In this document: in pieces, positions 17,651-25,541 of the stretch
Position numbering within the stretch: the first letter of the stretch is position 1
Layout: every line of letters begins with the position of its first letter
From: a bacterium
GTDB lineage: Bacteria > Gemmatimonadota > Gemmatimonadetes > Gemmatimonadales > Gemmatimonadaceae
Direction: 5' to 3'
Assembly: GCA_027484025.1 (NCBI GenBank)
Contig: JAIXTI010000058.1
Location: 1-51,258, forward strand
Length of the DNA: 51,258 bases
Made by a program: the position numbers and the translations under genes
Notes under the pieces: generated by a model
Told to the model about the DNA's origin: nothing
What the model saw: the letters and a program-made list of their open reading frames with translations, nothing else
Databases searched by the model: none

Positions 17651-18415
17651 TCACCCGAGTTGCGCCGACGCGACGTCCCAGTTGATGCGCGCAAGAATCG
17701 CGTCGACGTAATCGGCGCGGCGGTTCTGATACTTGAGGTAGTACGCGTGCTCCCACACATCGATGCCCACGATCGGCAACTCACCTTCGAGTAATGGCGA
17801 GTCCTGGTTGGGGAGTCCGCGCACCGCCAATCGGTTCGTGGCCGTCTTCACCAGCCACGACCACCCGCTGCCGAACTGCCCGACCGCGGCCGTCTTGAGT
17901 GCAGTGTTCACCGCCGCCAACGTGCCGAAGTCGCGCGTGATCATGTCGGCCAATTGCCCGGTGGGCGCCGCCGCGCTCTTCGCGCCCGGCGCCAGCAGAT
18001 TCCAGAAGAGCGCGTGATTGGCGTGCCCACCGCCGTTGTTGCGGATCGCAGTCTGGACCGCCGCGGGCCACCGGCGCAGCCCCATGAGCAGTTCGCCCAA
18101 CGTGACGGCATGCAGGGTTGGCTGCGCTTCGAGCGCCTTGTTGAGATTCGTCACGTACGCCGCGTGATGTCGGTCGTGATGAATGGTCATGGTCTGCGCG
18201 TCCACCGCCGGTTCGACCGCGGCAGGGGCATACGGCAACGCGGGCAGCGTGAACGGATACTTCTGGCTCAGCACCGCATCGAGCGCGAATGGCGACGTGG
18301 TGTCACCCTTCATCCCGGCGCTCATGGCACTCGCCGCCGACAGCGGCACCAGCCCCGACAACGCGACGCCGGCAACGGCGCCGGCTCCGCTCTGCAGAAA
18401 TCCTCGACGATCCAC
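17651..18415 (-). CDS. exported superoxide dismutase, Mn-type signature
   Basis: A 254-residue Fe/Mn superoxide dismutase with a ~45-residue N-terminal extension containing a Tat-like motif (DRRGFLQSGAGAVAG), so it is probably exported folded. The metal ligands are His79 (TIHHDRHHAAYV), His in GGGHANHALFW, and Asp/His in GIDVWEHAYYL. GGGHANH together with NQDSPL is characteristic of Mn enzymes rather than Fe enzymes. GTG 18415 is supported by GGAG at 18424-18421 with five-base spacing; a longer frame to 18562 exists but reads into glnA. Probably the second gene of a glnA-sod-glycosyltransferase run. Confidence 0.9.
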   Translation of the reverse strand: MDRRGFLQSGAGAVAGVALSGLVPLSAASAMSAGMKGDTTSPFALDAVLSQKYPFTLPALPYAPAAVEPAVDAQTMTIHHDRHHAAYVTNLNKALEAQPTLHAVTLGELLMGLRRWPAAVQTAIRNNGGGHANHALFWNLLAPGAKSAAAPTGQLADMITRDFGTLAAVNTALKTAAVGQFGSGWSWLVKTATNRLAVRGLPNQDSPLLEGELPIVGIDVWEHAYYLKYQNRRADYVDAILARINWDVASAQLG

Positions 18416-18498
18416 GCTGACTCCAGTCTGACGAAAACGGCTACCGACTGCCGGCAGCTGCACCTGCTGAATACTACGAAACCAGACCAAACGTTCGC

Positions 18499-19866
18499 TC
18501 AGTACCGCGCCAGGTACTGATCCAACTCCCACTGCGTGACCCGCTGGTTGTACTCGTTCCACTCCGCCCGCTTGGCGGCGAGGAACTGCTGCGTGATGTG
18601 CTCGCCCAATGCGTCGCAGATCACTTCGTCCTTCTCCAGCTCGTCACAGGCGTCGTGCAGCGACTGCGGCAGATCGTCCACGCGCAAACGGCGGCGCTCG
18701 CGATACGACATCTCCCAGATGTTCGTGTTGATCGGTTCGCGCCAATCCGCTTCGGTGGACAATCCATCGAGGCCGGCCGCGAGCATCACGGTCAACGCCA
18801 GATACGGATTGGCCGCCGGATCGGGAGTACGCAGTTCCAGCCGTGTTCCCGAGCCGCGCCGCTCCGGCACCCGGATCATCGGCGAACGGTTGCGCATACT
18901 CCACGCCACATTCACCGGCGCCTCGAACCCCGGCACCAACCGCTTATAGCTGTTCACGAGCGGGTTCGTGACCGCGGTCATCCCGCGCGCATGCTTGAGC
19001 AAGCCGCCAATGTAGTGCAGCGCCGTCTTGCTCAGCCCCCAGTCGCCCGACGGATCCCAGAACGCATTCTGGTGATTGCGGAACAGACTCTGGTGCGTGT
19101 GCATGCCGCTGCCATTCTGTCCGAAGACCGGCTTGGGCATGAACGACGCGATCAGTCCGAACTGGCGCGCCACCTGCTTTACGACAAACCGGAACGTCGC
19201 GATGTTGTCGGCCGTCTTCAGCGCATCCGCATAGCGGAAATCGATTTCGTGCTGGCCGTGCGCCACTTCGTGGTGCGACGCCTCAACTTCGAAGCCCATC
19301 TGCTCCAGCGCATCGACGATCGCCCGGCGGGCATCTTCGCCAAGGTCCATGGGCGCCAGATCGAAGTAGCCCCCCACGTCATGCGTATGCGTGGCCGGAC
19401 GCCCGTCTTCGGTGGGCTTGAAGAGGAAGAACTCGGCTTCCATTCCGGCGTTCATCACGAAGCCCTGCGCGGCGGCCCGTGATAGCTGCCGCTTGAGCAC
19501 CCCGCGCGGGTCGCCATGAAACGGCGTGCCGTCGGGCATGTTGATGTCGCAGATCAGGCGGCCTACACGAGCCGACGGGTCGCCCCACGGAAAAATCTGA
19601 AACGTGCTCAGATCGGGGGCGAGCAGCATGTCCGACTCTTCCACCCGCACGAAGCCGGCGATGCTCGAGCCGTCGAACATGATGTCCCCCTGCAACGCCT
19701 TCCGGAATTGCGAACTGGGGATTTCCACGTTCTTGATGACGCCGAGGATATCGGTGAACTGAAGCCGCAGAAAGCGCACCTGCTGCGCTTCGGCCAGTTC
19801 GAGGATGTCCGCGGCGGTCGCACCGGACAGGTTGGTGGGGACGAGGGAACGGCTTGGCGTGGCCAT
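18499..19866 (-). CDS. glnA: glutamine synthetase, type I alpha
   Basis: A 455-residue ATP-dependent ammonia ligase, full length for GSI. Landmarks are the N-terminal FTDILGVIKNVEIP, the MFDGSSIAGFVRVEESDM loop, the active-site GMEAEFFLFKP, the HEVAHGQHEIDFR metal-binding segment, the ATP-binding NGSGMHTHQSL and RSPMIRVP-RRGSGTRLELR. The adenylylation-site NLYDLPPEE of GSI-beta is absent (NIWEMSYRERRRL instead), placing it in the feedback-regulated GSI-alpha group. The start at ATG 19866 is only 27 bp from the divergent zinc-ribbon gene, so its promoter probably lies inside that neighbour. Confidence 0.95.
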   Translation of the reverse strand: MATPSRSLVPTNLSGATAADILELAEAQQVRFLRLQFTDILGVIKNVEIPSSQFRKALQGDIMFDGSSIAGFVRVEESDMLLAPDLSTFQIFPWGDPSARVGRLICDINMPDGTPFHGDPRGVLKRQLSRAAAQGFVMNAGMEAEFFLFKPTEDGRPATHTHDVGGYFDLAPMDLGEDARRAIVDALEQMGFEVEASHHEVAHGQHEIDFRYADALKTADNIATFRFVVKQVARQFGLIASFMPKPVFGQNGSGMHTHQSLFRNHQNAFWDPSGDWGLSKTALHYIGGLLKHARGMTAVTNPLVNSYKRLVPGFEAPVNVAWSMRNRSPMIRVPERRGSGTRLELRTPDPAANPYLALTVMLAAGLDGLSTEADWREPINTNIWEMSYRERRRLRVDDLPQSLHDACDELEKDEVICDALGEHITQQFLAAKRAEWNEYNQRVTQWELDQYLARY

Positions 19867-19893
19867 GCCATAAGGTACTAACTTTCAACGCAC

Positions 19894-20670
19894 ATGACTC
19901 CTCCGAATACTTCCGCCGGCGCTGGGTTCTGCGCCGCCTGTGGCGCCGCGCTGTCAGCCGGCGCCCGTTTCTGCCATCGCTGTGGCACCCCGCTCGGCCA
20001 GGGCCTGCCCGTTACCGCCAAGACCGTCCAGCCGGGTGGCGTGGCCGCCGTGCTCCCGTGGGGGGTGGCATTCGTCGCCCTCCTGGCGCTCATCGCCATG
20101 GTCGCCGGCAAGAACTTTGGCGCCGCGAAGGGCTCGGCCATCGACGGGTCGGCCAACTCCCTCCCCACCCAAGCCATCGACGGCCCGGCCGCCGCGCCGC
20201 AGGGCGCGCCGTTCGCCGGCGGAGCGGGCGGCGGGGCCGCGCCCAACATCGCCAATCTCTCCCCCAGCGAGCGCGCGAACCGCCTGTACACCCGCATTAT
20301 GGAATACGCGGAGTTCGGCAAGGTCGACTCGGTCGCCTTCTTCGCCCCCATGGCGCTGGCCTCGCACGAAATGCTCGAAAGCCCCACGGCCGACGAGCGC
20401 TATCACTACGGCCGCATCGCCGAGGTGACCAACACGCCGGCCGTGGCCAAGGCGCAGGCCGACACCATTCTGCAGAGCCAGCCGGACAACCTTCTCGGCC
20501 TCCTCCTCGCCGCCCGCGCGGCCCGTCTCACCAACGACGAGACCTCCGCGCGCAAGTTCGACGCCCGGCTCCTCAAGGCGCTCGCCCCGCAGCTCGCGAG
20601 CCAACTGGAGGACTACCAGGTCCACCGTGCGGAAATCGACCGCGCCGTCGCCGACGCGCAGAAGAAGTAA
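19894..20670 (+). CDS. zinc-ribbon membrane protein
   Basis: A 258-residue protein. An N-terminal zinc ribbon (FCAACGAALSAGARFCHRCG, two CxxC knuckles) is followed by one membrane segment (~residues 50-70, VLPWGVAFVALLALIAMVA). A Gly/Ala/Pro linker and a C-terminal helical domain (~125-258) come next, with helix-turn-helix pairs like a small TPR array (ERANRLYTRIMEYAEFGKVDS, TADERYHYGRIAEVTNTP, TILQSQPDNLLGLLLAARAA). The ribbon should face the cytoplasm. The function is unknown; TPR-like assembly or sensing is plausible. Start chosen because the ribbon begins at residue 13; divergent from glnA. Confidence 0.8.
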   Translation: MTPPNTSAGAGFCAACGAALSAGARFCHRCGTPLGQGLPVTAKTVQPGGVAAVLPWGVAFVALLALIAMVAGKNFGAAKGSAIDGSANSLPTQAIDGPAAAPQGAPFAGGAGGGAAPNIANLSPSERANRLYTRIMEYAEFGKVDSVAFFAPMALASHEMLESPTADERYHYGRIAEVTNTPAVAKAQADTILQSQPDNLLGLLLAARAARLTNDETSARKFDARLLKALAPQLASQLEDYQVHRAEIDRAVADAQKK

Positions 20671-20680
20671 AGGCACCCCC

Positions 20681-20724
20681 GGGATCGCCGATCGCCACAT
20701 GAACGCCAGGCCATCAGCGATCCC
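20681..20724 (+). terminator. weak hairpin downstream of zinc-ribbon gene
   Basis: GGGATCGC (20681-20688) and GCGATCCC (20717-20724) form an 8-bp inverted repeat with a 28-nt spacer, 10 bp after the zinc-ribbon stop. There is no T-tract; attenuation or termination is only a possibility. Confidence 0.3.
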
Positions 20725-20738
20725 CTGATTGCCACTCG

Positions 20739-20750
20739 CACCAATTGGTG
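20739..20750. promoter_or_regulatory. 12-bp perfect palindrome, candidate operator
   Basis: CACCAATTGGTG is a perfect 12-bp palindrome centred 66 bp upstream of the multi-GAF kinase start. It is in the only non-coding space before the signalling cluster, where its promoter should be, so a dimeric regulator site is plausible. No known consensus is claimed. Confidence 0.35.
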
Positions 20751-20810
20751 GTACGCTAAGAGTAGGGGTGGGCGCCGTTCCCTCGGTGTCTGCCCCTTTT
20801 TCGCCCAGCG

Positions 20811-23800
20811 ATGATGCGGGCGCTGTGTCCCAAGGGCAGACAGACCGTGACTGTGATCGATACACCGGTCACCAGCAGCAGCGCCCCATCTGACACGTCG
20901 CCATCAGTGCTCTCGCTCCTGACACGCTTTGCGCGTGAGCTGGCCGAGCAGCAGCTCACCGACGCGCAGCTCTTCGCGCATCTTGCCGATACGGCCCGCG
21001 CCATCTTCGCCGCCGAAGGGACCGCCGTCCTGCGGCTCGTCGACGCCGAACACTACGAAGTGCTCGCGCCAAGCGGGACCACCAAGGTCTTCAACGGGCA
21101 GCGGCTCCCGCTCAAGCAGGGACCGTCGTTCTTCCGTGATGCCATCGAGGAGCGGCGCGCGGAATACACGAATGACGCACCCAATGACCCGCGCATCTTC
21201 AAGTTCGTCGCCGAGCCGCTGGGCGTACGGCAACTGGCCGTCGCCCCTGTGCTGCTCGGCAATGAGGTCATCGGGCTGCTCGTGGCCGTCAATCCCGCCA
21301 GCGCGCACTTCGACGAGCAACAGCTGTCGGCGCTCGAGTTCCTCGCCGCGCAGGGCGCCGTCGTCATGCGTACGCAGCAATTGCTGCGACAAGCCAGCCT
21401 CGCCACCGCGGAGGCGCAGCGCAACGCCGAGGACGCCGCGCGCGCCGCACGCGCCAACGCCATCCTGGCGGCATCAGCCCGCGGGTTTGCGAACGCGCCA
21501 ACTCGGGAGGCGCTGTACACAAGCCTTGCGTCGGTGCTTGTCACGGAGCTTCACGCCGTAGGCTTTGCCGTCTACGAGGCGGATCCACGCTTGAGAACGG
21601 CGCGCTTCGAAACACAGTGGGGCGTGCGCAACGCGAACGTCGAGACCATCGCCACGAACTTCTGGCGCACCGCCCTTGGCGACGTGGTGCAGGCCGGCGA
21701 GCCCGTGTTCATCAGCGAGTTCTCGAACCATCCCGACAACGTGCCGTTGTACGCGTCACTCAGCGAACAGGGCGTGCTCTCGGTCGCGCTGTTGCCACTC
21801 ATGGTCGAGGAGTGGCCGCAAGGTTTGCTGTCGGTGCGCTTCGCCGGGGCACATGTCTTCGACGACGACGAGAAACGCCTGCTCGGTGATATCGCCGCGC
21901 AATTTGCGCTGGCGTTCCGCAACACCATGTACGTCGACGAACTCGAGCGGCGCGCCGATCGCCTCACCGTTCTCGCGCGCGCTCAGCAGCAGCTCACACA
22001 GCTCGCCAGCGAAGACAATCTGCCGCATGGCATTGCCGAAGCGGTCGAGCAGGTGTTGCCCAGTCGCAGTTGCGACATCTTCACGATTGCCGACGGCGAA
22101 CTCCGGCGCGTCGTGCGACTCGAAAACGGCAGCATGGTGAGCAGCGAGCTTGCGCCGCTCCCCGATCTCACCCTCGCGAGAATGACGGCGGATACCGGTA
22201 TCTCGCGGTTGGCCTGTCACCTCGAGGCTGGCGTCGATGCGCCGCTGGGATCGACCGAGATTTGCGCTGCGGTGCGCTTCGGCCATCGCAGCGCCGGTGT
22301 CATCCGGTTGTTGGCGACCGCCGCCCGCCCGTACGACGCGCAGGATCTCGACCTCATCACGATCATCGCGCGACACGCCGGCACTGCCGTCGAGACCGCA
22401 CGCTTGTTCGCGCTGCAAGACCTGCAGCGGCAACGCGCCGAGGGCGCCGCCGATCTCGCGCGCGCCACGCTCGAAGCCAGCAGCGTCGAAGACGGGGCCG
22501 TCGAGCTGCTGGCGGTGCTCGATCGCAACGTCCCTTCCATTGGGAAAGCGATCGGGGTCGCCCGGGCACGCGACGGCGTGATGGAGTACATCGCGTGCAG
22601 CGGCACCCTCGATATTCTGCGCGGACGACACCCTGGTGGCGCACACCGACTGGCATCACTCTCACGCGACGGGAGGCCGGTGGAGCTCACGTCCATGCGT
22701 GAACAGGCGCACCTCGACACCCCCGACGAGCTGCTCGAACGCCTCCCCGACGAATGGGCGTTCGTGCTGCCCTTGCTCGCCCGCGACCGCATGCTGGGTG
22801 TCCTGGTCGTCTCCGCACCCAAGCAGGCGCCGCTGTTGCGCCGCGATCGCACCACGCTCGAACGGCTATCCTCGTCGCTTGCACTGGCCCTCGACGCCCT
22901 GCTGCTCGACGAAGAAGAGCGTCTCGCGCGCGAACGTGAACATCTGCTCGCGACCGCGCTCACGACCATCAATCACCCCATTTTCATTCTCGACCGGCTC
23001 GGGGTTCGCTACGCCAACCCTGCCGCCGCGCGCGAATACGAATGGTCGCAAGCGGAGCTCATGGACATGCGCTTCGAACAGCTCGTCGTGGGGAAGGACA
23101 CACGGCAGGGGCAGGAGGTGGACAGCGGGGTCGTCGAGTCGGGCATTCAACTCTCCAACGACGTCCACCGCCGCAAGGACGGCACCGAGTTCCCGGCCGC
23201 CGTCACCGTCAGCCCGCTCACCGGTCACGATGGCGACATTCTCGGCCAGGTCGTGAGCGTGCGCAATGTCAGCCAGGACCGCCGCCTCGAAGAGCAACTG
23301 CGCAACACGGAAAAGATGGTCGCGCTCGGCGAACTCGTGGCCGGTGTCGCCCATGAAATCAACAATCCCCTCACAGGCATCTCGGCGTTCGCGCAGATTC
23401 TCCTCGAGGAAGAACTCGGCAACGAGCAGCGTGAATCGGTCGCGCTCATCAAGCAGGAGAGCGATCGCGCCAAGGGCGTCATCAACGACCTGCTGCTTTT
23501 TGCGCGCAAAACCGAACGCGGTACCGGCCCGGTCGACATCAACACGGTCATCGAACAAACGGTGCGCTTGCGGTCGTATCCATTGCGCAACGCCAAGGTC
23601 ACCGTTTCGCTCGAACTCGATGACTCACGTCCGATGGTGAGCGGCGACCCGCAGAAGCTGCAGCAGGTGCTGCTGAATATCGTGAGCAACGCCGAGCATG
23701 CCATGCACACGACCGCGGAGCGGACGCTCACCCTGCGAACGGCACGCAACGGCGATGCGGTACAGATCACTGCCATCGATACCGGTATCGGCATGACCGC

Positions 23801-23981
23801 CGAAATCCGGCGGCGCATGTTCGAACCGTTTTACAGCACGAAGGCCGCCGGCGTAGGCACCGGACTCGGCATGAGTGTGGCATACGGCATCATCAACGCC
23901 TACGGCGGTACCATCGCCGTAGACTCGGAGCCCGACGTCGGGACGACCGTAACTATCGTGCTTCCGGCGACCAGCGCATGA
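20811..23981 (+). CDS. large soluble multi-GAF/PAS sensor histidine kinase
   Basis: A 1056-residue cytoplasmic kinase without membrane segments. It carries an N-terminal array of four GAF-like domains (approximately 45-190, 215-370, 385-535 and 545-700), a PAS domain (~710-830, ILDRLGVRYANPAAAREYEW), and HisKA with H-box GVAHEINNPLTGISAF near residue 846. The ATPase domain shows NIVSNAEHAM, DTGIGM, FEPFYSTKAA and GTGLGMSVAYGIINAYGG. Many ligand or redox inputs could be integrated. The stop overlaps the next gene's ATG by 4 bp (ATGA), so the HD-GYP response regulator is almost certainly its partner. Start uncertain between 20811, 20814 and a nearby GTG; no clear ribosome-binding site. Confidence 0.88.
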   Translation: MMRALCPKGRQTVTVIDTPVTSSSAPSDTSPSVLSLLTRFARELAEQQLTDAQLFAHLADTARAIFAAEGTAVLRLVDAEHYEVLAPSGTTKVFNGQRLPLKQGPSFFRDAIEERRAEYTNDAPNDPRIFKFVAEPLGVRQLAVAPVLLGNEVIGLLVAVNPASAHFDEQQLSALEFLAAQGAVVMRTQQLLRQASLATAEAQRNAEDAARAARANAILAASARGFANAPTREALYTSLASVLVTELHAVGFAVYEADPRLRTARFETQWGVRNANVETIATNFWRTALGDVVQAGEPVFISEFSNHPDNVPLYASLSEQGVLSVALLPLMVEEWPQGLLSVRFAGAHVFDDDEKRLLGDIAAQFALAFRNTMYVDELERRADRLTVLARAQQQLTQLASEDNLPHGIAEAVEQVLPSRSCDIFTIADGELRRVVRLENGSMVSSELAPLPDLTLARMTADTGISRLACHLEAGVDAPLGSTEICAAVRFGHRSAGVIRLLATAARPYDAQDLDLITIIARHAGTAVETARLFALQDLQRQRAEGAADLARATLEASSVEDGAVELLAVLDRNVPSIGKAIGVARARDGVMEYIACSGTLDILRGRHPGGAHRLASLSRDGRPVELTSMREQAHLDTPDELLERLPDEWAFVLPLLARDRMLGVLVVSAPKQAPLLRRDRTTLERLSSSLALALDALLLDEEERLAREREHLLATALTTINHPIFILDRLGVRYANPAAAREYEWSQAELMDMRFEQLVVGKDTRQGQEVDSGVVESGIQLSNDVHRRKDGTEFPAAVTVSPLTGHDGDILGQVVSVRNVSQDRRLEEQLRNTEKMVALGELVAGVAHEINNPLTGISAFAQILLEEELGNEQRESVALIKQESDRAKGVINDLLLFARKTERGTGPVDINTVIEQTVRLRSYPLRNAKVTVSLELDDSRPMVSGDPQKLQQVLLNIVSNAEHAMHTTAERTLTLRTARNGDAVQITAIDTGIGMTAEIRRRMFEPFYSTKAAGVGTGLGMSVAYGIINAYGGTIAVDSEPDVGTTVTIVLPATSA

Positions 23982-25108
23982 TTATCTCCATGGACCATTC
24001 GTCGTCATCGCTTCACCAGAGCGGACCTGTACAAGCCATCGAAGCGGCCGTCGCGGCATCGGTCGACCATTCGTTGCGGCGCATTCTGGTGGTCGACGAC
24101 GAAACCACTATCCGCCTCGCGCTCAGCCGCTTCCTGCGTACGCGCGGTTTCGAGGTCGAAGTCGCCGACAGCGGCACCGCCGCGCTCGAGGCGCTGCAAC
24201 GCCAGCGCTTCTCGCTCATGTTGTGCGACCTGCGCATGCCGGGCCTGAGCGGCCTCGAAGTCGTCCCGAAGGCGCTGCTCGCCGATCAGGATCTGGGCAT
24301 CATCATGCTCACCGCGGTCAACGACGCCACCAGCGCCACCGAGGCGCTCTCCAATGGCGCGTTCGACTATCTCACCAAGCCGGTGGAGCTCCCCGATCTG
24401 CAGGCGGCGGTCGAACGCGCCATGCTGCGTCGCATGCGCACCATGGAGCGCCGGGCCGTCGACCGCATGATCCGCGAAGAAGTTGCGCTGCGTACGTTGC
24501 AACTCGAGCGCGAGAAAGGCGCGTTGCGCGAAATGACCGTGAGCGTCGCCGAGACGCTCATCAACGCCATGGAAGCGAAGGACCTCTACCTGCGCGGCCA
24601 TTCGCAGCGCGTTGCCGAACTGGGCGCCGCGATCGCCGCCGAGCTGGGCGAACCGGATTACATGGTGGAGCTGGTGCACACCGCCGGCCGCTTGCACGAC
24701 GTGGGCAAGATCGGCATCCGCGAATCGGTGCTGAACAAGAACGGCCCGCTCACCGCCGAGGAGTTCGCGCACGTGAAGGACCACGTGCAAATCGGCCTCG
24801 AGATTCTGCAGCCACTGCATCACCTGGGTGAGGCGCTGCACTTCATTCGCGACCACCACGAACACTGGGACGGCGGCGGCTACCCCTTCGGCCGTGCCGG
24901 CACCGACATCTCCCTCGGCGGCCGCATCCTGACCGCCGCCGACGCCTTCGATGCCCTCACCTCCAAACGCGCCTACCGCGATCCCATGAGCGCCGGCACG
25001 ACGCTGGAATACCTCGGCACCCAAGTGGAGCGCCTGCTCGAGCCGCGCGTCTACCAAGCGCTCGCCGTCGTCATTGCGCGCGGAGTAGAAGGACTGCCCC
25101 GCCTTTGA
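23978..25108 (+). CDS. HD-GYP response regulator (cyclic-di-GMP phosphodiesterase type)
   Basis: A 376-residue protein. Receiver domain (~35-150): RILVVDDETTIRLAL, phospho-Asp in LMLCDLRMPG, Lys in YLTKPVELP. A helical linker leads to an HD-GYP domain (~190-360) with LRGHSQRV, catalytic LHDVGKIGI (~239), HVKDHVQIG, DHHEHWDGGGYP (~293) and TAADAFDALTSKRAYR. These are the residues that bind the metal centre and hydrolyse cyclic di-GMP (or 3'3'-cGAMP). Coupled to the upstream kinase by a 4-bp overlap. Its stop codon TGA is the first complete codon inside the outer arm of the large inverted repeat that follows. Confidence 0.92.
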   Translation: MIISMDHSSSSLHQSGPVQAIEAAVAASVDHSLRRILVVDDETTIRLALSRFLRTRGFEVEVADSGTAALEALQRQRFSLMLCDLRMPGLSGLEVVPKALLADQDLGIIMLTAVNDATSATEALSNGAFDYLTKPVELPDLQAAVERAMLRRMRTMERRAVDRMIREEVALRTLQLEREKGALREMTVSVAETLINAMEAKDLYLRGHSQRVAELGAAIAAELGEPDYMVELVHTAGRLHDVGKIGIRESVLNKNGPLTAEEFAHVKDHVQIGLEILQPLHHLGEALHFIRDHHEHWDGGGYPFGRAGTDISLGGRILTAADAFDALTSKRAYRDPMSAGTTLEYLGTQVERLLEPRVYQALAVVIARGVEGLPRL

Positions 25109-25436
25109 CTGCGGTTTGGGTTCCTACGGTAGGGGACCAACGGGAGGGGAACTACGGGAGGGGAACGACGGGAGGGAAACGACGGGAGGGCACCCACGAC
25201 CCCGTGACGAAGACCCCTGCCGAGACCTCGACGAGGCAGGGTCGGAGGCGTGGTATGGGTCTGGGGTCGTTGTCACGGGGTCGGGGTCACGGGGTCGGGG
25301 TCGTTGTCGCGGGGTCGTGGTTGCGGGCCCGTGGTCGCCCTCCCGTAGTTCCCCTCCCGTAGTTCCCCTCCCGTAGTTCCCCTCCCGTAGTTCCCCTCGC
25401 GTAGTTCCCCTACCGTAGGAACCCAAACCGCAGTCA
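25106..25436. repeat. 331-bp imperfect inverted repeat with 14-bp G-rich tandem units
   Basis: The outer arms 25106-25136 and 25406-25436 are perfect 31-bp inverted repeats. Inside them the left arm has four 14-bp units (consensus GAACTACGGGAGGG) at 25135-25190. The right arm has five complementary units (CCCTCCCGTAGTTC) at 25338-25407. Further inside, diverged ACCACGACCCCG-like segments also face each other. The centre holds a small hairpin (CCCTGCC 25215-25221 / GGCAGGG 25235-25241) and a G-quadruplex motif. Because of the symmetry both strands give spurious reading frames beginning MGSYGRG. The element fills most of the 433-bp space between two plus-strand genes. No transposase or target duplication is seen. 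Confidence 0.9.
25277..25300 (+). other. canonical four-tetrad G-quadruplex motif
   Basis: Four runs of GGGG at 25277-25280, 25283-25286, 25291-25294 and 25297-25300 are separated by loops TC, TCAC and TC. This fits the strict G4-N(1-7) rule with very short loops and should be highly stable in DNA or RNA. It sits in the central part of the large inverted repeat, on the same strand as the flanking genes. Confidence 0.75.
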
Positions 25437-25440
25437 GGGC

Positions 25441-25469
25441 TTGACTATGGTTCCGCTTCTGTGTACTAG
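25441..25469 (+). promoter_or_regulatory. sigma70-like promoter for the H1-like gene
   Basis: TTGACT (25441-25446) matches five of six -35 bases. A 17-bp spacer is followed by TACTAG (25464-25469), a weaker -10. A start near 25476 would give a ~65-nt leader before ATG 25542, which has GGAGG at 25533-25537. The -35 box starts 4 bp after the inverted repeat ends. Confidence 0.5.
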
Positions 25470-25541
25470 GAGCAAGTGAAATACGTGCACTCTTTCGCGT
25501 GCGCGTCTATCGAGTTCCTTAAGGCCTGAAGAGGAGGCGTC

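Noticed and set aside
25135..25407. 14-bp tandem repeats considered as a CRISPR array
   Set aside because: Units are contiguous without spacers, too short for CRISPR repeats, and face each other in inverted arms.
25116..25426. Short frames on both strands beginning MGSYGRG within the inverted repeat
   Set aside because: They arise from the symmetry of the repeat; the same peptide appears on both strands and no ribosome-binding site or family similarity is seen.
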